Positions 1 through 6,088 of a DNA stretch of 6,088 nt are shown in pieces. A program made the position numbers and the translations under genes. Below the pieces are notes generated by a model, which had not been told where the DNA came from, did not search any database, and saw only the letters and a list, made by a program, of their open reading frames with translations. Position 1 is the first letter of the stretch. Each line of letters opens with the position of its first letter. The DNA is taken from NCBI GenBank assembly GCA_905479025.1, contig CAJQKX010000480.1:1-6088 (forward strand). The letters run 5' to 3'. The stretch comes from an uncultured Paraglaciecola sp. (lineage in GTDB: Bacteria; Pseudomonadota; Gammaproteobacteria; Enterobacterales; Alteromonadaceae).

Positions 1-715
1 GGTCACGCACAGTGTCCATTGGCTGCCAAAAACCACTGTGTTCATAGGCCATCAATTGTCCTTTAGCCGCTAAACTCTCTAATGGTCCTTGCTCCCAAAC
101 ACATTGATCTCCCGACAACTCGGCGAGGACCTTGGGTGATAAGATGAAGAACCCACCATTTATCTTACCTCCGTCACCACTTGGTTTTTCTACAAACCCT
201 TTAACTTTAGAGCCCGCCATGTCAAGACTGCCAAACCGCCCTGGGGGTGATACTGCTACCACTGTAGCTAATTTCCCATGCTCTAGATGAAACTCAAGTG
301 AGTCCGTAATATTTATATCTGAAACACCATCTCCGTATGTAAAACAAAATAATTCCTCATCCTTCACATAATCAGATACTTTTAACAGCCGCCCACCAGT
401 CATCGCAGCCTCTCCAGTATCAACTAAAGTCACCTTCCATGGTTCAACTCTGTCATCATGTATTTCAATCTTATTTTCAGTCATGTGAAAGGTGACATCA
501 GACTTATGAAGAAAGTAATTTGAAAAATACTCTTTTATGATATAACCCTTATAACCGCAACAAATTACAAATTCGTTGATGCCATGATAAGAGTACATTT
601 TCATAATGTGCCATAGAATAGGCATCCCACCGATTTCAATCATCGGTTTTGGCTTTAGACCTGTGTGCTCAGCTATGCGAGTACCCAAACCACCCGCTAA
701 AATAACAGCTTTCAT
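1..715 (-). CDS. rfbF: Glucose-1-phosphate cytidylyltransferase RfbF, 3' end cut by window edge
   Basis: Catalyses CTP + alpha-D-glucose-1-phosphate to CDP-glucose and pyrophosphate in the cytoplasm, the first step towards CDP-3,6-dideoxyhexoses. Reading from the ATG at 715-713, 238 residues are visible with no stop. The known Salmonella enzyme is about 257 residues, so roughly the last 19 are missing. Seen: the nucleotidyltransferase signature GGLGTR at residues 8-13 followed by KPKPM (21-25), GGMPILWHIMKMYS (29-42), CCGYKGY (52-58), VTLVDTG (95-101), TGGRL (106-110), the metal-site motif FTYGDG (125-130, Asp129), PPGRFG (157-162), VEKPSGDGGKINGGFF (175-190), and FWQPMDT (229-235, Asp234). 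These match the RfbF subfamily along the whole length and not the RfbA or GalU types. A good Shine-Dalgarno (AGGA at 725-722) lies 6 bases before the start. It follows the dehydrogenase gene by 40 bases and is probably co-transcribed. RfbG (CDP-glucose 4,6-dehydratase) would be the expected next gene, outside the window. Confidence 0.95.
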   Translation of the reverse strand, partial: MKAVILAGGLGTRIAEHTGLKPKPMIEIGGMPILWHIMKMYSYHGINEFVICCGYKGYIIKEYFSNYFLHKSDVTFHMTENKIEIHDDRVEPWKVTLVDTGEAAMTGGRLLKVSDYVKDEELFCFTYGDGVSDINITDSLEFHLEHGKLATVVAVSPPGRFGSLDMAGSKVKGFVEKPSGDGGKINGGFFILSPKVLAELSGDQCVWEQGPLESLAAKGQLMAYEHSGFWQPMDTVRD

Positions 716-720
716 AATAT

Positions 721-725
721 GTCCT
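721..725 (-). promoter_or_regulatory. Ribosome binding site of rfbF
   Basis: The minus strand reads AGGAC here, 5-6 bases before the ATG at 715-713. It is the only Shine-Dalgarno-like match in the 40-base gap and supports that start. Residue 1 of the deduced protein then coincides with the MKAVILAGG beginning typical of the family. Confidence 0.7.
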
Positions 726-755
726 GTTTAAACTAAAAAAATTAAATTTAAAAGT

Positions 756-1988
756 TTAGCCGAGTATATTTTTAAAATCGAATATATACTTCTCTGTGTG
801 TTGACAAAATAGAGTCAACTTTTGGTGCGGCACCAAAAGAAGTCCCACGTCAAAGTTATCATCCACATCCTTATTTATCTCAATACTAGTTTCATTCCTA
901 ACACTATCAACATCGACATGGTTATCATAAACCCGATAAGCTATGCCCAAGCTATCAAGTAATCTCAAGACATCAATTACTTTTGAATTTCTAAAATCAG
1001 AACACTCCTCCTTAAATGAAAACCCGAAAACACCGACGACTAACGCTGAAAAATCAGTCTTTCTCACTACTAATTCAGCCATAAATTTTTGTACAACACT
1101 AGAGGCCATACTTTCATTAAGCTCTCTGGCTGATGAAATAATTTTGGGACTATATCCTACCGATAACGACTGATGGATCAGGTAATACGGATCAACACCT
1201 ATGCAGTGGCCTCCTACCAATCCTGGTCTAAAGTCCATAAAGTTCCATTTAGTGGCTGCGGCTTTCAACACCTGATCGGTTCTGATATCCATTTTCTCGA
1301 ACATTTCATAAACCTCATTAGCAAGCGCAATGTTGACATCTCGCTGAACGTTCTCAACCACTTTTGCAGCCTCAGCTACCTTAATCGATTCTGCTTTATG
1401 CGTCCCTGCTTTAATGATCGTTAAGTAAAGTTTGTCTACAAAATTTGCTACTTCATCGTTTGACCCACTGGTTATCTTTTTTATGTCTACAAGACCACGA
1501 ACCTTATCACCTGGATTTATTCGCTCTGGTGAGTATCCAACAAAAAAGTCAACATTAAACTTCAAATTGGAAGCAGCCTCTAAAACAGGCACACATATAT
1601 TCTCAGTCGCACCAGGATAAACAGTTGATTCATAAATCACATAGTCACCGCTCTTTAGAAATTGCGAGAGTAGCTTGCTAGCATTTATCAAAGGGGTAAA
1701 ATCAGGCTGTTTGTTTCGGTCTATCGGTGTTGGCACCGTGACTATGTAAATATTACATTTCTCAATATCGGATGGATTTGAGGTCAGGGAAAGTCTAGAC
1801 GATGCGGAAAAAACTTCAGCTGGTACCTCAAAATTAGAGTCCTCATTATTTCTCAGATTGTTAGTCCGATTAACGTCTATATCAAACCCGACGGTATCAA
1901 AATACTTTCCAAACTCTAAAGCAAGCGGCAACCCAACATACCCGAGGCCTAAAACTGCAATCGCGTTAGATTCTAAAAAATCATTCAT
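756..1988 (-). CDS. UDP-N-acetylhexosamine 6-dehydrogenase, TviB/VipA/WbpO type
   Basis: A 410-residue member of the UDP-glucose/GDP-mannose dehydrogenase family. It performs a two-step NAD-dependent oxidation of C6 of a UDP-sugar to the uronic acid. Seen: the Rossmann motif GLGYVG (14-19), TVPTP (84-88), YESTVYPG (119-126), YSPERINPGD (152-161, Glu155), KVAEAAKVVENVQRD (203-217, Lys209 and Asn213), and FRPGLVGGHCIGVDPYYL (253-270) with catalytic Cys262 and Asp266. The GGHCIGVDPYY signature is characteristic of the HexNAc dehydrogenases (TviB, WbpO, WbpA, WecC). UDP-glucose dehydrogenases usually read GGxCxPKD, so UDP-GlcNAc or UDP-GalNAc is the likely substrate (inference). It resembles Salmonella TviB (about 425 residues) and is slightly shorter, with a more divergent C-terminal domain. 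The ATG at 1988-1986 is the only possible start before an in-frame TGA five codons upstream. Its ribosome site is weak (UAAG, 6 bases away). The exact substrate and gene symbol are left open. Confidence 0.9.
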   Translation of the reverse strand: MNDFLESNAIAVLGLGYVGLPLALEFGKYFDTVGFDIDVNRTNNLRNNEDSNFEVPAEVFSASSRLSLTSNPSDIEKCNIYIVTVPTPIDRNKQPDFTPLINASKLLSQFLKSGDYVIYESTVYPGATENICVPVLEAASNLKFNVDFFVGYSPERINPGDKVRGLVDIKKITSGSNDEVANFVDKLYLTIIKAGTHKAESIKVAEAAKVVENVQRDVNIALANEVYEMFEKMDIRTDQVLKAAATKWNFMDFRPGLVGGHCIGVDPYYLIHQSLSVGYSPKIISSARELNESMASSVVQKFMAELVVRKTDFSALVVGVFGFSFKEECSDFRNSKVIDVLRLLDSLGIAYRVYDNHVDVDSVRNETSIEINKDVDDNFDVGLLLVPHQKLTLFCQHTEKYIFDFKNILG

Positions 1989-2137
1989 AGTTAGCTTATC
2001 TCATTTGAAAAATTTACTGGAGGAAGTGTTTGACTGATCGGGTCTTCCTAAAATGCTTAAAAAAATTTACAAACCCTTTTTTTAGTTGGTTTTGACAGGT
2101 CGCAACATCTCATTAAGATTCGGCCCCGTCATAAAGA
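1989..2137. other. 149-base intergenic gap, longest non-coding stretch in the window
   Basis: No gene or RNA was recognised. The gap contains two imperfect inverted repeats. One is AGGAAG (2021-2026) with CTTCCT (2044-2049), a 6-bp stem around a 17-base loop. The other is CT-T-A7 (2056-2065) with T7-AG (2077-2085), an A/T-only stem with an 11-base loop. Neither is a convincing intrinsic terminator, because the first has no adjacent T-run on either strand and the second has no G/C stem. No minus-strand sigma70-like promoter was convincing. The dehydrogenase gene could therefore be reached by read-through from the epimerase gene, or from a promoter I cannot identify. Confidence 0.6.
2092..2119 (+). 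promoter_or_regulatory. Possible plus-strand sigma70-like promoter, antisense to the operon
   Basis: A perfect TTGACA at 2092-2097 is followed, after 16 bases, by TAAGAT at 2114-2119, which matches TATAAT at four of six positions. Any transcript would run into the 3' end of the epimerase gene on the opposite strand, and no plus-strand gene follows. A single good -35 box in an A+T-rich spacer can occur by chance, so this is a weak call. Confidence 0.2.
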
Positions 2138-3142
2138 TCAATAGCTTACATGTACCTTTTCTCGATACCAAGATACAAATTTATCAATTCCAACGTCAAT
2201 AGGAGTTGATGGCTTAAAACCAAAAACATCGATTAATGGATCAATATCGGCATAAGTCTCAGACACATCACCTGGCTGCATTGGCATTTTATTCTCCAAC
2301 GCTTTTTTACCACATGAAGTCTCGATTGCACTAATAAAATCTCTCAGGGTAACCGGATGATTATTACCAATATTGAACAACTCGTAACTGGGTGATACCG
2401 AGGAGTAAATGTTTGACTTGCTCTTCGGAGTTGCATTTATTACGCGCAAGACACCACCAACAATATCGTCAATATAGGTAAAATCTCTCTTCATATCTCC
2501 ATTATTGTATACATCGATAGATTCACCGTTAAGAATGGATTTAGTGAACTTATAGTAGGCCATATCTGGACGACCATAAGGACCATAAACGGTAAAAAAC
2601 CTTAAGCCTGTAGTTGGGATATCATAGAGATGACTGTATGTATGAGCCATCAACTCATTCGATTTTTTGGTGGCCGCGTAAAGTGAAATCGGGTAATCCA
2701 CTCGATCATCTGTACTAAAAGGTTTTTTCAGATTCATTCCATACACAGAACTTGATGATGCATAAACTAAGTGTTTAACTTTGGAGTGACGACAACCCTC
2801 TAGGATGTTTACAAACCCAACCAGGTTTGAATCAACATAAGCTTGGGGGTTTTCAATTGAATGACGCACGCCTGCTTGCGCAGCCAAATTAACAACGACA
2901 TCAAATTTGTGATCAGTAAAGAACTTCTTCATAAAGGCTCTATCAGCAATGTCCTCCTTTTTAAAATCAAAATTAGATGACTTTGGATGCTTAGTAATTT
3001 CGTCTAACCTAAGTTGCTTCAATGCTGGATCATAATAATTATTAAGATTATCAATGCCCACCACGACATCATCTCTATCCAGCAGAGCTAGCGTAAGATG
3101 AAAGCCAATAAAACCCGCTGCACCGGTTACTAATATTTTCAT
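2138..3142 (-). CDS. UDP-glucuronate 4-epimerase, CapI/LspL type
   Basis: A 334-residue extended short-chain dehydrogenase/reductase, close to the usual length of about 335 for this family. The family interconverts UDP-glucuronate and UDP-galacturonate through a transient 4-keto intermediate on bound NAD. Seen: GAAGFIG (7-13) for NAD binding, the family-typical NNYYDPALKQLRL (34-46), NLAAQAGVRHS (85-95), YVDSNLVGF (102-110), ASSSSVYG (128-135) with the catalytic Ser/Thr region, YAATK (155-159, Tyr155 and Lys159), LRFFTVYGPYGRPDMA (180-195), RDFTYIDDIV (219-228), and PGDVSETYAD (290-299). These motifs are typical of CapI/LspL and differ from the WbpP/TviC UDP-GlcNAc epimerases. The family usually has Trp where Tyr189 is found (GPWGRPD). 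The ATG start has GAGG 7 bases upstream. The gene follows fcl by 69 bases and precedes the dehydrogenase by 149, which suggests the two make a UDP-uronic acid together. The exact substrate is an inference. Confidence 0.88.
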   Translation of the reverse strand: MKILVTGAAGFIGFHLTLALLDRDDVVVGIDNLNNYYDPALKQLRLDEITKHPKSSNFDFKKEDIADRAFMKKFFTDHKFDVVVNLAAQAGVRHSIENPQAYVDSNLVGFVNILEGCRHSKVKHLVYASSSSVYGMNLKKPFSTDDRVDYPISLYAATKKSNELMAHTYSHLYDIPTTGLRFFTVYGPYGRPDMAYYKFTKSILNGESIDVYNNGDMKRDFTYIDDIVGGVLRVINATPKSKSNIYSSVSPSYELFNIGNNHPVTLRDFISAIETSCGKKALENKMPMQPGDVSETYADIDPLIDVFGFKPSTPIDVGIDKFVSWYREKVHVSY

Positions 3143-3149
3143 TTCTATT

Positions 3150-3157
3150 CCTCACTC
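3150..3157 (-). promoter_or_regulatory. Ribosome binding site of the epimerase gene
   Basis: The minus strand reads GAGTGAGG, with the GAGG core at 3153-3150, seven bases before the ATG at 3142-3140. The same eight bases stand before gmd at 5326-5319. Confidence 0.7.
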
Positions 3158-3211
3158 ATAAAAGGCCGCGCCCCAGAACAAACCAACTTAATAATATTCA
3201 GTGAGATCATT

Positions 3212-4189
3212 TTATAATCCACTATTGCTTTCCTTTTTTCCCAAGGTTTCGATGCTAGAGAGGAAAGATTTATAAGCGTCTTTCAGTCCGACTTTAAGCT
3301 CATATTGAGGTCGCCAGCCCAAACCAGTGATCCTGGAGCAGTCCATTAACTTTCTGGGGGCTCCGTCAGGCTTACTCGTGTCCCAAATAATGTCGCCTTG
3401 AAAACCAACAACCTCAGCAATTATTTCTGTTAACTGTCTAATACTAATCTCTTTCCCTGCTCCAATATTGACATGTGACAGCCTAGGTCTAACTTTTAAT
3501 TGATATATCTCTCGATCAATATTCATAGCATATATAGAGGCTGCAGCCATATCATCGACATGCAAAAATTCTCGGAGCGGAGCCCCTGACCCCCAAGCGA
3601 CCACATTTTTGGAATAACCAACTTTTGCTTCATGGAAACGTCGTAATAAAGCTGGGATAACATGACTATTTTGCTGATGATAATTATCCCCGGGGCCGTA
3701 TAAATTTGTGGGCATCACGCTTCGATAATCAGTGCCATATTGACGATTGTAGCTCTCACACATTTTTATCCCTGCAATCTTTGCAATAGCGTATGGTTCA
3801 TTTGTCGGCTCTAGATCACCCTTTAGAAGCTGTTCTTCATTCATTGGTTGATCTGCTAACCTTGGATATATGCATGAAGACCCAAGAAAAAGTAACTTGT
3901 CGACCCCACTTAAAAAACTTTGATGAATTACATTATTTTGGATCATTAAGTTTTGATAAATAAATTCTGCAGGATAGGAATCATTTGCATATATACCACC
4001 CACCTTAGCCGCAGCTAGGTAAACTTGATCAAAATGATGCTTGTTAAAGAAACTTTTTACTTGTAATTGATCAGTTAGATCTAATTCGTCTCGGCTCGCT
4101 GTGACAATATTGACGTCCTCCCGCGCTAACTGCCTGCATATAGCAGACCCCACCATGCCTTTATGTCCAGCGACAAAAAATTTAGTCAC
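3212..4189 (-). CDS. fcl: GDP-L-fucose synthase (GDP-4-keto-6-deoxymannose epimerase/reductase)
   Basis: A 325-residue NADPH-dependent enzyme of the extended SDR family, also called WcaG. It epimerises GDP-4-keto-6-deoxy-D-mannose at C3 and C5 and reduces C4 to give GDP-L-fucose. Seen: GHKGMVG (8-14) for cofactor binding, AAAKVGGI (59-66), GSSCIYP (103-109), EPYAIAK (131-137), [11 protein letters not shown] (160-170) and NSHVIPAL (174-181). The catalytic residues of the E. coli enzyme (Ser107, Cys109, Tyr136, Lys140, His179) correspond to Ser104, Cys106, Tyr133, Lys137 and His176 here, a constant offset of three. All are present, so the enzyme should be active. The start is GTG at 4189-4187, only 2 bases after the gmd stop. 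Its Shine-Dalgarno GAGG (4200-4197) lies inside the last codons of gmd, so translation is probably coupled. It uses the product of the preceding gmd gene. Confidence 0.96.
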   Translation of the reverse strand: MTKFFVAGHKGMVGSAICRQLAREDVNIVTASRDELDLTDQLQVKSFFNKHHFDQVYLAAAKVGGIYANDSYPAEFIYQNLMIQNNVIHQSFLSGVDKLLFLGSSCIYPRLADQPMNEEQLLKGDLEPTNEPYAIAKIAGIKMCESYNRQYGTDYRSVMPTNLYGPGDNYHQQNSHVIPALLRRFHEAKVGYSKNVVAWGSGAPLREFLHVDDMAAASIYAMNIDREIYQLKVRPRLSHVNIGAGKEISIRQLTEIIAEVVGFQGDIIWDTSKPDGAPRKLMDCSRITGLGWRPQYELKVGLKDAYKSFLSSIETLGKKESNSGL

Positions 4190-4191
4190 TT

Positions 4192-5313
4192 TTAGACCTC
4201 AATTGAACCAGCAACATCAAAGCCGTTATCTTTAAGAAATAGCGCGCGTTGCGCCAACTTTAAGTCTTCATTAACCATTTCAGCACACATTTCTTGGGCA
4301 GTAATTTCGGGAACCCAACCCAATTTATTTTTCGCTTTAGATGGGTCGCCAAGCAGCGTCTCTACCTCTGCTGGCCTAAAGTAGTGCTCATCAACCTTCA
4401 CAATAATATCACCTACGCTTAGTGCAGGAGCTTTTTCTCCAATAATGGACTCAACGAGACCTACTTCCTCGACACCTTGCCCAGTAAATTTTATAGTTAT
4501 ACCCAGCTCTTTTGCCGACCATTCAACAAATTGCCGCACGGAGTATTGAACCCCTGTTGCAATCACAAAGTCCTCCGGTTGAGACTGTTGAAGCATCATC
4601 CACTGCATTCTTACGTAATCTTTAGCGTGCCCCCAATCACGCAAAGAATCCATATTCCCGAGGAATAGGCATTTCTCTAATCCTAATGCAATATTGCTTA
4701 ATCCACGAGTGATTTTTCGAGTAACAAAAGTCTCGCCACGGCGAGGTGATTCATGATTAAAAAGCACGCCATTACAAGCAAACATGCCATAAGCTTCACG
4801 ATAGTTAACAGTCATCCAATATGCGTAAAGCTTTGCAACCGCGTAGGGTGAGCGAGGATAAAATGGCGTAGTTTCTTTTTGGGGTGTTTCTTGAACTAGC
4901 CCATAGAGTTCAGATGTCGATGCTTGGTAAAATTTAGTTTTCTTTTCAAGCCCTAAAAAACGAATTGCCTCCAATAACCGCAATGTACCCATTGCATCCA
5001 CATCAGCCGTATATTCAGGGGCCTCAAAACTTACGGCAACATGAGATTGCGCACCCAAATTGTAGACTTCATCTGGCTCTACTTCAGATATGATACGTGT
5101 AAGGTTTGAAGAATCCGTCAGATCACCGTAATGTAGAATAAAGTTTTGGTTCTCTATATGCGGATCTTCATAGATATGATCGATCCGTTGGGTATTAAGC
5201 GATGATGCACGACGTTTTATTCCATGAACTACATATCCCTTGTCAAGTAAAAATTCAGCTAGATAAGAGCCATCTTGTCCAGTCACGCCAGTAATTAAGG
5301 CTTTTTTTTTCAC
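4192..5313 (-). CDS. gmd: GDP-mannose 4,6-dehydratase
   Basis: Converts GDP-D-mannose to GDP-4-keto-6-deoxy-D-mannose using tightly bound NADP, the committed step to GDP-L-fucose. It has 373 residues, the same as the E. coli enzyme. Seen: [10 protein letters not shown] (9-18) for cofactor binding, HGIKRRASS (30-38), the tetramer-interface and NADP region around Arg35, [13 protein letters not shown] (85-97), QASTSELYG (130-138), and RSPYAVAK (154-161). The catalytic set Thr133, Glu135, Tyr157 and Lys161 keeps the E. coli numbering exactly. [18 protein letters not shown] (186-203) and [16 protein letters not shown] (219-234) are the GDP-mannose-binding stretches. The start is GTG at 5313-5311 with GAGG 5 bases upstream. 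No ATG is nearby, and the GTG start gives the expected N-terminus (MKKKALITG). Nine adenines follow the start codon directly. The gene follows manC by 64 A+T-rich bases and leads into fcl. Confidence 0.97.
   Translation of the reverse strand: MKKKALITGVTGQDGSYLAEFLLDKGYVVHGIKRRASSLNTQRIDHIYEDPHIENQNFILHYGDLTDSSNLTRIISEVEPDEVYNLGAQSHVAVSFEAPEYTADVDAMGTLRLLEAIRFLGLEKKTKFYQASTSELYGLVQETPQKETTPFYPRSPYAVAKLYAYWMTVNYREAYGMFACNGVLFNHESPRRGETFVTRKITRGLSNIALGLEKCLFLGNMDSLRDWGHAKDYVRMQWMMLQQSQPEDFVIATGVQYSVRQFVEWSAKELGITIKFTGQGVEEVGLVESIIGEKAPALSVGDIIVKVDEHYFRPAEVETLLGDPSKAKNKLGWVPEITAQEMCAEMVNEDLKLAQRALFLKDNGFDVAGSIEV
4197..4200 (-). promoter_or_regulatory. Ribosome binding site of fcl, inside the gmd 3' end
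   Basis: GAGG is formed by the last two sense codons of gmd (GAG GTC), followed by its TAA stop, with seven bases before the fcl GTG codon at 4189-4187. It fixes the GTG start and implies that ribosomes finishing gmd can re-initiate on fcl. Confidence 0.75.
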
Positions 5314-5377
5314 TTTGACCTCACTCTTTTAATTTGTTATTACTAATATTATCAAGTTATTAATTTAAATTGATCGG
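5314..5377. other. 64-base manC-gmd spacer, very A+T-rich
   Basis: Apart from the gmd ribosome site, the spacer is almost only A and T and includes a palindrome AATTTAAATT at 5362-5371. No terminator stem and no convincing promoter pair is visible, which is consistent with read-through from manC into gmd. Confidence 0.5.
5319..5326 (-). promoter_or_regulatory. Ribosome binding site of gmd
   Basis: The minus strand reads GAGTGAGG, with the GAGG core five bases before the GTG codon at 5313-5311. It is the evidence for accepting the non-ATG start. The same octamer occurs before the epimerase gene. Confidence 0.75.
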
Positions 5378-6088
5378 CTATTCCGCCACTCTTCCATAGA
5401 TGTCCTCAAAACGAACAATATCATCTTCACCAAGATAACTGCCAACCTGCACCTCGATCAACTCTAATGGAACCTCTCCCCGATTTTCTAGGGCATGAAC
5501 AACTTCCTTACCATGGTAGGTAGATTCATTCACATTAAGGTCATGTGATGTATCACCGTAATGAACTCTCGCCTGACCCGCTACCACGACCCAATGCTCA
5601 GAACGATGATAATGCATTTGAACACTTAATCTAGCCCCTGGATTTACAGTTAGCCTCTTTACCTGATATCCATTATCACTATCAATAGAATCATATTTAC
5701 CCCAAGGCCGATAGACTTCTCTGTGTTGCTCCCACTCAGTTCTCGAATCATTCTTTAACTGCTCAGCGATAACTTTGACATCCTGAACACTATCTTTGTG
5801 GGCCACAACCAATACATCTTTGGTCGACAAAATCACTAAGTCATCAACACCAATTGCTGCCACTAATGCTCCATCAGTTCTTATGTAGGAGTTATTAGTT
5901 CTATGCAGCTTGACGTCGCCGAATGTCGCATTCCCGTTTTCATCTTTTTCACTAATATCCCACAACGATGACCAAGACCCTATATCGCTCCAGCCCGCAT
6001 CCAACGGAACAACAACCCCATCGTCCGTTTTCTCCATCACCGCATAGTCAATAGAATCACTTGGACATGCATTGAATGCAGTTTCATT
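5378..6088 (-). CDS. manC: Mannose-1-phosphate guanylyltransferase (possibly bifunctional with mannose-6-phosphate isomerase), C-terminal half
   Basis: Makes GDP-mannose from GTP and mannose-1-phosphate, and feeds the adjacent Gmd. The frame is open to the window edge, so the gene is cut at its 5' end. 236 residues and a TAG stop are visible, about half of the usual 470-480. An apparent start at 6040 is internal. The upstream codons read CPSDSIDYAV, which continues directly into MEKTDDGVVVPLDAGWSDIGSW, the end of the guanylyltransferase domain. A linker then leads to the type II phosphomannose isomerase cupin: REVYRPWGKYDSID (fragment residues 123-136), GYQVKRLTVNPG (140-151), QMHYHRSEHWVVVAG (157-171) with the metal-ligand His and Glu residues, and LELIEVQVGSYLGEDDIVRFEDIYGR. 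The second cupin motif is altered: the usual IPxG before VVHALEN is HGKE (5504-5515). The N-terminal GTP-binding signature lies outside the window, so the bifunctional assignment is by family. Confidence 0.95.
   Translation of the reverse strand, partial: NETAFNACPSDSIDYAVMEKTDDGVVVPLDAGWSDIGSWSSLWDISEKDENGNATFGDVKLHRTNNSYIRTDGALVAAIGVDDLVILSTKDVLVVAHKDSVQDVKVIAEQLKNDSRTEWEQHREVYRPWGKYDSIDSDNGYQVKRLTVNPGARLSVQMHYHRSEHWVVVAGQARVHYGDTSHDLNVNESTYHGKEVVHALENRGEVPLELIEVQVGSYLGEDDIVRFEDIYGRVAE

Noticed and set aside
729..758. Inverted repeat TAAACT/AGTTTA around the dehydrogenase stop, with the palindrome GTTTAAAC at 726-733, as a terminator
   Set aside because: The stem is short and A/T-rich with an 18-base loop. 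In an A+T-rich spacer this is expected by chance and would not terminate transcription ahead of rfbF.
943..1620. Three plus-strand open frames (943-1173, 1173-1424, 1432-1620)
   Set aside because: They lie wholly inside the strongly supported dehydrogenase gene on the other strand, have no recognisable domains or ribosome sites, and are shadows of that gene.
2060..2132. Two minus-strand mini-ORFs of 16 and 18 codons in the 149-base gap
   Set aside because: Neither has a ribosome site or recognisable sequence, and random short frames of this size are common.
3143..3211. G/C-rich patch (GGGGCGCGGCC on the minus strand, about 3163-3173) as a terminator stem
   Set aside because: Only a three-base-pair self-complementary stem can form, and the following T-run is only four bases long.
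4477..4668. Plus-strand 63-codon open frame
   Set aside because: It lies within gmd, opposite a highly conserved region, with no recognisable protein features.
5328..5355. TTGATA on the minus strand in the manC-gmd spacer as an internal promoter
   Set aside because: The -35 match is good, but the hexamer at 16-18 bases downstream matches the -10 consensus poorly, and the region is almost pure A/T.
6038..6040. GTG at 6040-6038 as the manC start
   Set aside because: The frame stays open upstream to the window edge and encodes the conserved CPSDSIDYAV stretch of ManC, so this codon is internal.

Overview
The window is a compact, one-directional stretch of a surface-polysaccharide (O-antigen or capsule) gene cluster. 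All six genes lie on the minus strand, so transcription runs from high to low coordinates. The order is: the C-terminal part of ManC, then Gmd, Fcl, a CapI-type UDP-glucuronate epimerase, a TviB/WbpO-type nucleotide-sugar 6-dehydrogenase, and RfbF, which runs off the low-coordinate edge. Gaps between genes are 64, 2, 69, 149 and 40 bases. The sequence is A+T-rich by eye, especially between genes. The proteins resemble enterobacterial homologues closely enough to align without gaps around the active sites. This suggests a gammaproteobacterium, possibly marine or aquatic, but the sequence does not identify the genus.

Three sugar-nucleotide supply routes sit side by side. (1) ManC, Gmd and Fcl take mannose-1-phosphate to GDP-mannose, to GDP-4-keto-6-deoxymannose, to GDP-L-fucose. 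(2) The dehydrogenase and epimerase make a UDP-linked uronic acid. The dehydrogenase active-site signature points to an N-acetylhexosamine substrate, while the epimerase family points to UDP-glucuronate, so the product is ambiguous. (3) RfbF makes CDP-glucose, the entry point to CDP-linked 3,6-dideoxyhexoses and related branched sugars. The rest of that route should lie just beyond position 1.

No glycosyltransferase, flippase, polymerase, chain-length regulator or phosphomannomutase is in the window, so it covers only the precursor-supply part of the locus. No RNA genes, insertion sequences or CRISPR arrays were seen. No non-coding stretch exceeds 149 bases. The longest gap (1989-2137) separates the epimerase from the dehydrogenase and carries weak inverted repeats and a plus-strand promoter-like sequence.

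I did not find a new type of biological system. The points most worth a second look are an altered cupin motif in ManC, the substrate mismatch between dehydrogenase and epimerase, the combination of fucose and CDP-glucose routes, and a nine-adenine run directly after the gmd start codon.
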